Assembly: GCF_900114585.1 (NCBI RefSeq)
Contig: NZ_FOTL01000003.1
Location: forward strand, 60,371-124,370
Length of the DNA: 64,000 nt
Reading direction: 5' to 3'
From: Methanobrevibacter olleyae
GTDB taxonomy: Archaea; Methanobacteriota; Methanobacteria; Methanobacteriales; Methanobacteriaceae
The notes beneath the pieces are model-generated. The model made no database searches and was not told the DNA's origin. It was given only the letters and a program-made list of their open reading frames with translations. Shown here piece after piece: positions 1 through 9,336 of the stretch. The position numbers and the translations under genes were made by a program. How positions within the stretch are numbered: position 1 is the first letter of the stretch; every line of letters starts with the position of its first letter.

Positions 1-423
1 ATCGCAGGAAGAGTTGTTGAAAACGGTACTTACAAAATGTTAGAATTCCTTAAATTTGACGTTAAAAAGGTTAAACATGCAGCAGGTATTGCACCAATTG
101 CTCCTATCGACCCAGATGGATTGAAAGCTATGGGTAAAACTAATGATGCAGTTCTCTTTGGTGGAAGAACTTACTACTATGTTGAATCTGAAGAAGGAGA
201 TGACATTGCAGCAATAGCGGCTCAATTACCATCTTCAGCAGCTGATGGATATGGTAAACCATTTTTCGATGTATTTAAAGATGCAGGATTTGATTTCTAC
301 CAAATCGACAAAGGAATGTTTGCACCAGCTGAAGTTGTTATCAACGATTTAAGCACTGGTAAGTTATACAAAGAGGGTTATGTAAACGCAGAATTACTTA
401 AAAAATCCTTTGGTATAGAATAG
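1..423 (+). CDS. mch: Methenyl-tetrahydromethanopterin cyclohydrolase, C-terminal part
   Basis: This is the last 140 codons of a gene that begins before the window; the frame is open from base 1. Mch catalyses the reversible hydrolysis of methenyl-H4MPT to formyl-H4MPT in hydrogenotrophic methanogenesis and acts in the cytoplasm. The visible part holds the conserved C-terminal segments AGIAPIAPIDPDGLKAMG and NDAVLFGGRTYYYV, and the end KLYKEGYVNAELLKKSFGIE, which I recognise from methanogen Mch proteins. It is a core gene, and mobile DNA begins directly after it. Codon use is typical of the window. The identification is from memory of the family but is strong. Confidence 0.9.
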   Translation: MAGRVVENGTYKMLEFLKFDVKKVKHAAGIAPIAPIDPDGLKAMGKTNDAVLFGGRTYYYVESEEGDDIAAIAAQLPSSAADGYGKPFFDVFKDAGFDFYQIDKGMFAPAEVVINDLSTGKLYKEGYVNAELLKKSFGIE

Positions 424-472
424 CTTTAATATACTTTAATACTTAGTTTTTAAGTATTTTTAAATGGCTCTT

Positions 473-1381
473 TTAGCTATTTTCTTTTTCTTTTTTTATT
501 TTTTTAGCCTTGTAGAAATCCTTTTTAAGTATTTGGTCAAAAGCTAAAGTTTCTTCATTAATACATTTTCTTATTTCTTCAGAGTCATAGGCTCTGTCTG
601 CTAAGAAATAATGAGGTTGATATTTCTTTGTTTGCCTAATAGCTGCTAAAGCAAATTGAGTATCGTGTTTAGGGCCTTTAGAAACTCCGTAATTGAGAAT
701 CATTCGTGTGTCTACATTGATAGCAATATGATTTTTTGTATATCCTTTTCGCTTTTTAGCTCTTATTTGGGCGTAATATTTGTCAGCATAGTCACTTGTA
801 TGTCCAGTACCATCTAAAGCAATCAATTCGCTCTTTTTAGGATAATCTAATAATATGAAACCATTTAAATATCTTATTTGGGTGTCAGAGAGTCTTTCAA
901 AGAATTTTTTTGGGATTGTTGTGTAATGTGGCAAGTTGGAAAGTCTTAAAAATTTAAGGAATGTAAAATTTTATAGGCTTAAATTTATTTTTAATTATTT
1001 TATTTATAAATAAATAATAAATTTTTATTTTTAAGCCTAAACTTTTTTACAACCTCAAAATTTAAGTATTTTGGTGCAGGGCTCCAAATAATCGATTATA
1101 CCACGATAAGTAGCTTTTAAATATATTTTCGTAGCTAAGATAGTGAATAATGGAGGTTGTGTGTACAAATGGTTGCTGTAATCAGATGAATATTTACTAA
1201 AAACAATAATAGCACAGTTATATACTTTTTCAATGAAATTTAGGAACATGTTGTCATTTATACTGCTTATAAATTGTTTTTCATTTTGGGTTTTTCCATT
1301 GATCTTTAAGCCAAAATCAGAAAGAGTTAAATGTCTTGAATTCAAATAATAATATGAGGAATGAATTTTTTTACTAGTCAT
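473..1381 (-). pseudogene. IS5-like DDE transposase, interrupted and internally deleted
   Basis: Two pieces of one transposase lie head to tail on the minus strand. The N-terminal piece runs from an ATG at 1381 (after a GGGGA site) to about 1057 and ends ...TKILKF-stop. The second piece resumes at about 958 with LKFLRLSNLPHYTTIPKK and carries DDE landmarks: LIALDGTGHT (first Asp) and FLADRAYDSEE (second Asp). Between them is a 98-bp insertion flanked by a 10-bp direct repeat; removing 108 bp restores the frame. The C-terminal region with the expected catalytic Glu is missing: after LAFDQILKK the sequence jumps to near the stop, whereas the copy at the end of the window keeps about 230 bp more. 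An upstream reading from 1456 is open but lacks a ribosome site. The gene cannot make an active transposase. Confidence 0.8.
959..1056. mobile_element. 98-bp MITE-like insertion with 10-bp target duplication
   Basis: The insert is flanked by identical AAAATTTAAG copies at 949-958 and 1057-1066. Its ends are imperfect inverted repeats of about 25 bp. The left end reads GAATGTAAAATTTTATAGGC. The right end, reverse-complemented, reads GAGGTTGTAAAAAAGTTTAG and continues GCTTA like the left end. The interior is AT-only and has no coding capacity. Because 98 + 10 = 108 bp, its removal rejoins the transposase frame (ILKF-LRLSN). These are the features expected of a non-autonomous miniature inverted-repeat element. 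Confidence 0.7.
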
Positions 1382-1456
1382 ATTAATATTTATTCCCCTT
1401 TTTATTATAAATAACTTTTTATTTCTTTTTTTAAGTATTGAAAGGTATAATTTCAA

Positions 1457-1743
1457 GTGTAATAAATTTTAAGTGTTTTATGAGATTTATATTTGAAATG
1501 AAGGATTGTTAAATTTTTTTGCACAAAAGTAATTTTTCAACTGTAAAAATTTAACGATTATATGATCATTTTTTGTTAAATAAAGGCATTATAATCAGTA
1601 TTTTATCAAAATAAGTGATTAAAATCGATAATTTATTATTTTTAATATGGTTTCTACAAGGTTGATAAAATTAATAAAAATAAATAAAAAAACCAACAAA
1701 GTTGAAAATAAAAATAGAACTAAAATTTATAAATAAAATTAAT
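1457..1743. other. Non-coding 5' flank of the IS5-like copy
   Basis: There is no gene here. About 1457-1560 resembles, by eye, the stretches at 7060-7200 and 13920-14060 (a TTTCAAGTGTAA-like motif followed by a degenerate tract), so it is probably the 5' end of the IS5-like element. The rest is plain AT-rich sequence. Confidence 0.45.
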
Positions 1744-3526
1744 GAGTGTCCGCCAAAAATGGATTTTTTAAAAATTCTTAAAAATTTAAATCATTTAAAT
1801 CAATTATTTTCCTAACATTCTAATGAAAAATTTATTATTTTTCTAAAATTTCGGTGTTCACACCCACAAAAAATTTTTAACCTATAAAAAATTCTTTAAA
1901 TCAAAAATAAAGCAAGAATATTATAGTAAACTTTATATATTATTTTACACATAAATATAAATATCAATAAGTTAATATTTTGGTGCTATTTATGGTAAAA
2001 AGAATTCCTGACAAAGAACAAATAAAATTAGGTATCAAAAGCTTAGATTTCAACATTCCAAACAACCACATCTCCCGATTTCTTGTAGAATTCATTGATG
2101 AGTATTTTCCACTTTTGCAAATCAAAGAAAAGAAAAAGAAAAAAGGACGTGACAGCTTTCCAGTAAAAGAAATGCTAAAAATACTTATTTATGCTAAAAT
2201 CGAACATATCGACAGCATGAGATTCCTAGCAGACATGGTAAAATTCCATGACATATATAAATTTGTAGGTTGTGGAATTCAACCTTCAGAACGATCATTA
2301 CAACGTTATAGACAAGAATACGGAAAATACTTCAACGAAATCCTAAAAATGACCCTAAAAAAAGCTGTTGATGCTGGTTTCACTGAATTTAATAACGTTT
2401 CAATCGACGGAACTATCAAAAAAGCATATAATTCAAAAAACAAAATAATCACAGAAAAAGAAACCGAAATATTAACCCGTTACTTTGAAGGAGACAGTGT
2501 TAGTCAAGAAGAGCTTGATAAACTCCACAAACCAGCTCGCGAGATTCTTGAAAATGAAAAAATAAACATGCAAGAAAAATTGTACTTATTAGATGAGATT
2601 AAAACTCAATTCACACTCTCTGGTCAAAAATCTGTACCAATAACTGATATAAAATCCCGTTGGATTAAAAGTAAGAAAGGAAACTTACAAATAAGCTATA
2701 ATATCCAATCAGCAGTCGATTACGATACAAAAATGATTTGTGCAATAAACGTTGTACAAGCTCCAACAGACCATTATCAATTGCCAAAAATAGTGGATAA
2801 AGCAATAAACAATACAAATGTGTTGCCAAGATTTGTATTGGCAGATACAATCTATTTAAACGAGATAAGCTTATCATATCTTGCAGATAAGCATATTGAT
2901 GGAGTGATACCTGATAGAAAGCAATCTAATGAAAAAATAGGTAGATTAAACAAGAATCCATATCACAAGGATTATTTCAAATATTTGTCAGAAATTGATG
3001 CATTTGAATGTCCTGAAGGCCAGATAATGTATTTTTTCAACAAATATGTTGAAAAAACTGAAGATCCGGAGAAACAAGATAAAATTAAACGATTATACTG
3101 TAATTACAGTGCTTGTAAAGCTTGTAATTGTCGGGAAAACTGTCTTTCATCAACTCAAACTCACAAAACTATTACTGAATATGGAGGAAGTTTGAAGAAA
3201 GCCATGTGGGAGAAAATGGAATCTGATGAGTATAAGGAAGTTTATAGCAGAAGATCTTCCGTTGAAGGACCTTTTGGTATTTTAAAGGAACAATTCAATA
3301 TTGAAAGTGAAGTGGTGATTGGAAAAAGAAAAACAGAAGAAAGGCTATTGTTAGATGCAGTGGCTTATAATTTAATACGTTTATATAACTTAAAACAAGA
3401 AAAAGGAAATGATAAAGAAGATATAGTTGATTTCTGTGAAAAAATTTCAGTTCAAGAGAAATTAGAACTCAGAGCAACTATATTTTAGGGGGTGCTGTCT
3501 TAAATTTTTATTTTTGGCGGACACCC
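1744..3526 (+). mobile_element. Complete IS1182-like insertion sequence
   Basis: This is a 1.78-kb element with terminal inverted repeats and one transposase gene. The left end contains GTGTCCGCCAAAAAT (1746-1760) and the right end ATTTTTGGCGGACAC (3510-3524). TAAT lies directly outside both ends (1740-1743 and 3527-3530), consistent with a 4-bp target duplication. The transposase has no internal stops. Intact ends plus an intact gene suggest a recent insertion that may still be mobile. A decayed relative lies at 5194-6395. Confidence 0.85.
1992..3488 (+). CDS. IS1182-family transposase
   Basis: This 498-residue DDE transposase fills the IS1182-like element. Landmarks in order: N-terminal KGRDSFPVKEMLKILIY, the first catalytic Asp in NNVSIDGTIKKAY, the second in PRFVLADTIY, a cysteine-rich insert typical of the family (CNYSACKACNCRENC), and the Glu region RRSSVEGPFGILKEQF near the C-terminus. 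I place the start at ATG 1992, since GGTG at 1982-1985 is a suitable ribosome site; a TTG at 1980 is also in frame. A TATA-like CTTTATATAT lies near 1931-1940. Length and domain order are normal for an active enzyme. Confidence 0.88.
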   Translation: MVKRIPDKEQIKLGIKSLDFNIPNNHISRFLVEFIDEYFPLLQIKEKKKKKGRDSFPVKEMLKILIYAKIEHIDSMRFLADMVKFHDIYKFVGCGIQPSERSLQRYRQEYGKYFNEILKMTLKKAVDAGFTEFNNVSIDGTIKKAYNSKNKIITEKETEILTRYFEGDSVSQEELDKLHKPAREILENEKINMQEKLYLLDEIKTQFTLSGQKSVPITDIKSRWIKSKKGNLQISYNIQSAVDYDTKMICAINVVQAPTDHYQLPKIVDKAINNTNVLPRFVLADTIYLNEISLSYLADKHIDGVIPDRKQSNEKIGRLNKNPYHKDYFKYLSEIDAFECPEGQIMYFFNKYVEKTEDPEKQDKIKRLYCNYSACKACNCRENCLSSTQTHKTITEYGGSLKKAMWEKMESDEYKEVYSRRSSVEGPFGILKEQFNIESEVVIGKRKTEERLLLDAVAYNLIRLYNLKQEKGNDKEDIVDFCEKISVQEKLELRATIF

Positions 3527-3657
3527 TAATAAAATAAAAAAAATCCGAATATAAAAATAAATTAATAAAAATAAATTATAGTTGTTTACCAAACTTTTGT
3601 TAATTTGTTTTATAAATAATCTATAACAAAAATTAAGTAACTAATTATAAAAAAGGA

Positions 3658-4218
3658 TTATACTGTTAATGGTGAAGATTTTTCATTAGCTAGTTTTATG
3701 CTGTTTTTATTTAGATTTTTAATCATATGTACAGTTTGTAACTTGTTATTGGTATCTATAGTTACATTAAAACCTACTTTCTTCCAAAATTTTAATCCAG
3801 CTTCTAAGTTTTTATGAGTGTGTAAATATATTTTATCATAGTTTTTTTCATAACAAAATTCTTCTACATATTTAAATAATTTTGTTGCTAGTCCACATCT
3901 CCTATAATCTTTATTAACAAATAATCTCCATATGCTTGCAGTAGATTTTTCATTATAAATTCCTTCAAATTCGTTAAAATTTTTATCATAAGCTCTTATA
4001 GCTATTGTACCTATTATTTCATCAGTATTGTTGTTTAAGATATAAAATAAATTGTTTCTTTCACAATTGATATAATATTTATTTAAGTTTACTATATCTT
4101 TGTGGTACTGAGGTATGTATCCATATCCATACTCTTCTTTTATTTGAGAAAATATAAAATTTCTAACTTTAATCTTTTCATTATTATCATTTGATAGTTT
4201 TTTTATTGAAATATTCAT
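3658..4218 (-). CDS. GNAT-family N-acetyltransferase
   Basis: This 186-residue protein has the acetyl-CoA-binding core of GNAT enzymes. The segments TASIWRLFVNKDYRRCGLAT and KLFKYVEEFC contain the R-x-x-G-x-A-type pyrophosphate loop, and HTHKNLEAGLKFWKKVGFN is the usual C-terminal motif. Such enzymes transfer an acetyl group from acetyl-CoA to an amine; the substrate cannot be read from sequence. The gene is divergent from the decayed nicotianamine-synthase-like gene, and a palindrome at 4296-4313 lies between them, so a shared regulator is possible. There are no signs of damage. Confidence 0.75.
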   Translation of the reverse strand: MNISIKKLSNDNNEKIKVRNFIFSQIKEEYGYGYIPQYHKDIVNLNKYYINCERNNLFYILNNNTDEIIGTIAIRAYDKNFNEFEGIYNEKSTASIWRLFVNKDYRRCGLATKLFKYVEEFCYEKNYDKIYLHTHKNLEAGLKFWKKVGFNVTIDTNNKLQTVHMIKNLNKNSIKLANEKSSPLTV

Positions 4219-4537
4219 ATTAATTCTACCTATAAAATTATTACTTTTTATAAAAATTTAAAGAATTATTAATACTTAATTTTACTTATATTAAAAGTAT
4301 TACTTTTAATACTAAATTTAAATAATTAGTATTATTTATTTTTAATTATAATTGTTTTATTACTTTTTATATTAAATTTAAATAATTAGTATTATTTATT
4401 TTTTTTAATAATAACTTTGATATATATTAAACTATAAATTAGTATTTATAATTTGTTATTTAATTTTTTATTATAATCAATTTGTTAGCAATTATTTTTT
4501 AAATAATAAATTTTATAAAATTATTTTATGTGATAAA
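4219..4537. promoter_or_regulatory. Divergent intergenic region with GTATTA-N4-TAATAC palindrome
   Basis: This AT-rich region separates the acetyltransferase (leftward) from the nicotianamine-synthase-like pseudogene (rightward). It holds a perfect inverted repeat, AGTATTACTTTTAATACT, at 4296-4313. It also holds two near-identical direct copies of about 40 bp (about 4310-4345 and 4368-4405), each with AATTTAAATAATTAGTATTA. The TATTACTT core recurs before cooC and the importer operons. A metal-responsive operator is an inference only. Confidence 0.4.
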
Positions 4538-5042
4538 ATAAGTTGTTATAAATACTGGGGAAAAATTGATGAAATTGCTAATAAACTTTCAAGTTATGGT
4601 GATTTAGATGATTTAGATCTTTTTATATTAGATGATGCAGATATTGATGAAATTACTAATATATTAGATGGAACTGAAATATTTGCACACGATAAAGAAA
4701 TTGATTTTCACTCTGCTCAACATATTTTAGATGATGAATAAATGAATAGAGACTTGAAATTAATTCGTAAGTTCTATATGTATATTGGTGCAAAGTTAAA
4801 AAAGAAAATGCATTAAAAATATTAGAAGCAGATGATTCAAAAGCAGTTTTAGATTCCTTCCATTTTTATGATTGATATATTGGTCTTATTGAAAATGAAA
4901 GACAACTTGCTAAATTTGATGAAAATAAAATTTTCTTATTTTTAGGTAGTGAACCTTTACCTTTAATAATGTTTAATTTAGTAACTAAATGAATGTATAG
5001 TTATTGAACAAAATCCTGATTTAAATAATAGTATAATAATAT
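4538..5042 (+). pseudogene. Decayed thermonicotianamine synthase (N-terminal half)
   Basis: The translated fragments match what I recall of the archaeal nicotianamine-synthase-like enzyme (MTH675 type, about 300 residues). In order: ISCYKYWGKIDEIANKL at the start, IFAHDKEIDFHSAQHILDDE, MNRDLKLIRKFYMYIGAKL, FHFYD, YIGLIENERQLAKF, and the Rossmann-like motif IFLFLGSEPLPLIMF. These correspond to SCYIYWDKI, EIAHDSTIDFESAKHILDD, MNRALSLIRKFY and FIGGGPLPL in the family. The gene is dead: the start is ATA, there is an in-frame TAA at 4739, a frameshift in an A-run near 4800, TGA at 4873, another frameshift near 4990, and the C-terminal half is missing, replaced by IS debris. The family condenses aminobutyrate units from S-adenosylmethionine into a metal-chelating nicotianamine-like product. 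Its place beside nickel-type importers is notable. Confidence 0.75.
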
Positions 5043-5193
5043 AAATAAAAGTAATAAATATTATATTTATATAAATAAGTATTACTTTTTAGTTAAATAA
5101 TTAAGATTTAATAATATTTGTTAATATTCCCTTTTTAATATCTATTTTATTACAATAAATTTTAAATTTTTTAGAAATCTTTTTTTATGTAAT

Positions 5194-6395
5194 GGGGTTC
5201 GCCAAAAATGAAATTTTGGTGATTGTGTTATTTTTTTAGAATATTGTTGCTGTGAGTTGTTTTTGGTTTTTTTATGGATGTGCTTTCGCAGAAATCTTCT
5301 AAGTCTTCTGTTGTATTTTTTTTATTTCTTGTTTTATTTTGTGTAATCTGACTAAATTGTATGCTAGTGCATCAAGATTTATTCTTTTTTCTGTTTTTAT
5401 CATTCCGATTACTATTTCTTTCTCTATGTTGAACTGTTATTTTAATATTCCAAATGGCCCCTCTACACTTGTTCTTTTTGCATATTCGTCTTTTATATTC
5501 TTGTTTTTTTCCATTTTTTGGGTTCATTGCTTTTTGCATTTCTGATCAGTATTCTGTGATTGTTTTATGTGTTTATGATGGTGTACAACATTTTTTCGTG
5601 CATTACAGTTTTTTACAAGCTTCATAATCGTTATATATTCTTTTTATTTTATCAATTTTATCCGAATCTTTCTGTGGTTCTGTATATTTACCATAAAAAT
5701 GCAGATATTGGTTTTCTGGACATTTAAACGCATCCAATTTTGGAATATATTCGAAATGGTCTTTGTGGTATGGATTTTTATTTAATGTTCCTATTTTTTT
5801 GGATTGTGTTCTAGTTGGTATTTAATCCTTCTATTTTTTTCATCTGCCAAGTATGATAATGATATTTGGTTTAAGTATTATTGTATCTGCACTTATATAT
5901 TTTGGTTTGGTATTTTATCTTATTTATTGCTTTTTTTGCGATTTCTAGAAGTTCATAATGGTCTGTGGGACTTTGTGTGACCTTTATTGCACGAATTTAA
6001 TTTTGTATCATAATCGACTGCAGATTGGATTATTATATGCAAGCATGTAAGTTTTCCTTTCTTGCATTTTCATAAAATCTTGCTCCAATATCATTTGCAG
6101 TATATTCTATCTTGTCCTGTGAATGTAAAATTGTGTTTCTATACCATATAATAATTCTAATTTATTTTCAGTATACCATGTCCTTTTTGTCCATATATTC
6201 ATTTAAGTAGGTTTATGTAGTTTTTCGAGGATTTCAGGACTTATTTGGTCGTATTTGTAGTAATCAATTAATATTTGTGTTTTTTTTTGTGATTGTGTTG
6301 TTGTTGGAATTGTATGCTTTTTTTGATGGTTCCATCAATAGCAACATGATTAAAATCCGTAAAACCTTCATCATAAGTTTTTTTTTAATGTCGAG
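5194..6395 (-). pseudogene. Decayed IS1182-like element
   Basis: Reverse-strand translation gives scattered but ordered matches to the intact IS1182 transposase at 1992-3488. EYAKRTSVEGPFGILK followed by a stop and QFNIE lies around 5421-5490, and GFTDFNHVAIDGTIKK lies around 6310-6370. A degenerate terminal repeat, GGGGTTCGCCAAAAAT, is at 5194-5209. Many stops and frameshifts mean it is an old copy. It has removed or replaced the 3' half of the nicotianamine-synthase-like gene. Confidence 0.7.
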
Positions 6396-6399
6396 TGTC

Positions 6400-7045
6400 C
6401 TCCAAGAGTACAAAAATTCTTTAAAAAGCTTGCAATCTCTTATATTCGTGGTTTAAATGAAGTCATTTATAAATAAATTCATCAATAAAATGTGAAATTA
6501 TTGCTTTAGATGGTTCTGGATTTACTAATGAACTATTGTAGAGATAATATTATGAAATTATTCGCAAAAAAGAGCGAAAAAGCTACACAAAATGTAACAT
6601 TGCAATCGATGTTGACACTCGATTAATATTATTTGTACAAGCTCAAAGAGGTCCCAAAACATGATGTATCTTTTACATATTTCGTGTTTACACTAATATA
6701 AAGCAGTATAAAACCCAATATTATATTGTTGCAGATAAAAGTATTATGATTTTTAAAAACATACAAATAGTTATTAATGAAGAAATAAATGCTTTTGACA
6801 TAATATCTAGATAAAAAACGAAACTAAACAAGTTATTTCAGAAATAAAAGTCGTTATGTTTTTCACAAACCAAATACAAAAGACAAAACAACATTAAAAA
6901 GTATTTAATCTAATTAAAAGAACTTTCAGTGAAATTAATATAAGTAAAAGTACTGATTTATCAAATAAAGAAACTAGATTCAATGTTTGATGCATAACAT
7001 CCATAGATCAATTCAATTAATTACGAGATAATGATTTCAACAAAG
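6400..7045 (+). pseudogene. Decayed IS5-like transposase, plus orientation
   Basis: Broken-frame translation follows the IS5-like transposase at 473-1381. A region like KKFFERL...YLNGFILL is followed by LLLDGSGFTNE (first Asp region), RKSYTKCNIAIDVDTRLI, RGPKHDV, and remains of the second Asp region. Several stops and shifts are present. The same decayed sequence occurs in the opposite orientation at 12842-14060, so two old copies bracket importer operon 1 as inverted repeats. Confidence 0.65.
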
Positions 7046-7200
7046 CCCTTTTTTTAGTAAATATAATTTATTATTTCTTATTTTTGACTTTTAAGTAGTG
7101 TTTCTAGTGTAATCTAATTTGAAGTATTTTTAGAGTTTTGTATTCAATTTTAATGAATTTGAAAATTTTTTGGCTGATGTGTAATTTCAAGTGAAAAAGG
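7046..7200 (-). repeat. IS5-like 5'-end remnant before importer operon 1
   Basis: The stretch with TTATTATTTCTTATTTTTGA and TCTAGTGTAATCTAATTTG resembles the 5' end of minus-strand IS5-like copies at 1384-1560 and 13880-14060. It sits directly before the promoter block of operon 1, as equivalent remnants do before cooC and operon 2. Confidence 0.5.
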
Positions 7201-7290
7201 GTTTCAACAAAGCGAAAATTTAAATAATATCAATTGAATATATTCTATTGTATTAAGTATTAATGAATAAGTATTACTTTTTTAATTTAA

Positions 7291-7480
7291 TTGGTTTATT
7301 AAAAAATTGGTAAAATTTATATATTGATTTACTTATATATCTATATATAAAATATATTTTATTTTTTATTAAGATAACTTGATATTTTATTAAGTTTTAT
7401 AGAAATACTTAAAATAATTTTATATCTAAATAAAAGTAATTTAAATAAAAGTAATTGTTTAATATTACTTATTATTGTTA
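7291..7480 (+). promoter_or_regulatory. Promoter block shared with importer operon 2
   Basis: About 160 bp here (from TTTATTAAAAAATTGGTAAA to TAAATAAAAGTAATTTAAAT) is clearly alike by eye to 18037-18195 before the second importer operon, with only scattered substitutions. It contains TTTATATATT and other TATA-like sequences and ends with GTAATT/TATTAC half-sites (7451-7456 and 7463-7468). Both copies lie 40-260 bp before the binding-protein gene, so they probably carry the promoter and operators. Confidence 0.55.
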
Positions 7481-7521
7481 TATTAATATAACTAGAAAAT
7501 ATTTAATGGAGTTTTGAAAAT

Positions 7522-9153
7522 ATGGATGCTAAAATTAAATATAGTATTATTACTGTAATTGTTATTGTAATGGCAATTGTTGTGGCTTCATCCATGTTAG
7601 GAACATCAAATGATGATGATCCTAGACATGTTGTTGTAACTGTTCCGGCACTGACTGGAGAACCAGAAACAGGTTTTAATCCATTAACTGGATGGGGTTG
7701 TGGACATATGAACTTTAATCCATTAGTTCAAAGTACACTATTTAAATCTGATAAAAATGGTAATTTTGTAAATGACTTGGCAACAGGGTATAATATAAGT
7801 TCTGATGGACTTAAATGGACAGTTGGAATAAGGGATGATGTTAAGTTTTCAAATAATGAAACTTTAACTGCAAATGATGTCGCTTTTACATTTAATGAGG
7901 CAAGAACTAGTAATTCTGAGTTAGATATGTCCAACTTAAAGGAAGCTAAAGCTATAAATAATCATACTGTGGAATTTACTCTAAAATCACCACAATCCAC
8001 TTTTAATTATGATTTGAGGTATGTTGGTATTGTACCTGAAAAGGATTATAATAATGAAACTTATGGTGAAAATCCTATTGGTACTGGTCCTTATGTGTTA
8101 AAGCAATGGGATAAAGGTCAACAAGCTATTTTTGAAGTAAATGATAATTATTATGGTGATAAACCATACTTCACACAAATAACTATGTTATTCCCTAATG
8201 AAGATAGTGCTGCAATGCAAATTGCTAAATCTCATCAAGCAGATATTGTTCAAGTACCAATTTCAGGTTTAAATGAAACTATTGAAGGTTATGAGTTATT
8301 AGAATTTTACAGTCCTCGTGCACAAGGTATAACTTTCCCATATCAAAATGCTACTGGTGCAAAGACTACTGGTGGGGCTGATGTAGGAAACAATGTAACT
8401 GGGGATTCTGCTATAAGAAAAGCTTTAAATGTTGGAATTAATCGTGAAGAAATTGTTGATTCTGTTTATAAAGGACATGCTGTAGTTGAGTATAGTGGTG
8501 TAGATCATCAAAAATACGCTAATCCTAATGCAATTGTAAAGGATAATGATCAAGAAGCAGCTAAAAAAATATTAGATGATGCTGGATGGATCGATACTGA
8601 TGGGGATGGAATAAGGGAGAAGAATGGTACTGTGGCGAACTTCACAGTGTTATACAGTTCTGATGATCAGGCAAGACAGGCTATTGCAACAGTTGTCTCT
8701 GAACAAGCTAAAGATTTAGGTATTAATATTGAATTAGAGGGAACTGATTGGGATACAATATATTCTAGAATGTATAAAGATTCTGCAGTATTCCAACAAT
8801 CTTCTGATAATCCTTACAGAAATATCTACCAACAATAGGATAGTAAAGAAAATTATAGTGAAGATAACTATATGAATCCAAATGCATATGAAAATCCTGA
8901 AGTAGATGCTATTTTAGATTCAGCTTTACATGAAACTAATATTAATGCATCATATAAACTATGGCATGATGCTGCTAGTACTGGTTCTGGCTCTGGATTT
9001 GGACCAAATGCAGATGCTCCTTGGTTATGGGTTGCAGATTTCAATTACTGTTATTTTGTAAAGAATGATATTGATATGGGTCCAAAACCAGTCATGGGTC
9101 AAGATTATATGCAAAATATTTGTGAATGGAAACGTACTAATTCGACTGAATAA
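7522..9153 (+). pseudogene. Nickel/peptide-type ABC substrate-binding protein with in-frame TAG
   Basis: This is an extracytoplasmic solute-binding protein of family 5 (NikA/OppA/DppA type). It starts with a membrane anchor (residues about 7-27, IITVIVIVMAIVVASSM) and has no lipobox cysteine. It then shows family signatures: ETGFNPLTGWG, LKWTVGIRDDVKFSNN, TANDVAFTFNEA, ENPIGTGPYVLKQWD and DTDGDGIREKNG. A TAG at 8836-8838, after NIYQQ, interrupts the frame. The same frame then continues to 9153 and includes PWLWVADFNYCYFV, which matches PWLWLGEIKYGYFV in the paralogue at 18457. Without the TAG the product is about 543 residues, close to the paralogue's 537. A GGAG ribosome site lies before ATG 7522. 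Either a recent nonsense mutation (CAG to TAG) or read-through would explain it; I favour mutation. Confidence 0.85.
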
Positions 9154-9336
9154 TATTATATTTTTTTTATTTTTTTTTAAAGAGGTTGGTCACGAATATT
9201 TTATATTCGATAAAAAGTTCAAAAATCAATAATTTTTTAAATTTATAAAAATCTATTAAAATTAGACAAATTGAATTTAAAATTAGGACTCATCCTCTTT
9301 TAAATATATTTAATTGATTTTTTAAGAGTTGATATT
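9154..9336 (+). terminator. Binding-protein/permease spacer with hairpin
   Basis: The 183-bp gap holds a small hairpin, CGAATA-TTTTA-TATTCG (about 9193-9209). The equivalent gap in operon 2 also has a hairpin. Stem-loops after a binding-protein gene often stabilise its message relative to the permease genes. This is inference from position. Confidence 0.35.

Noticed and set aside
5339..5545. 68-codon open frame as a membrane protein gene
   Set aside because: The opposite strand encodes the decayed IS1182 transposase (SVEGPFGILK region), so it is an antisense shadow.
8836..8838. TAG as a pyrrolysine codon in the binding-protein gene
   Set aside because: No pyl genes are visible, the paralogue has no special residue there, and pyrrolysine is not expected in this lineage. 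A nonsense mutation is simpler.
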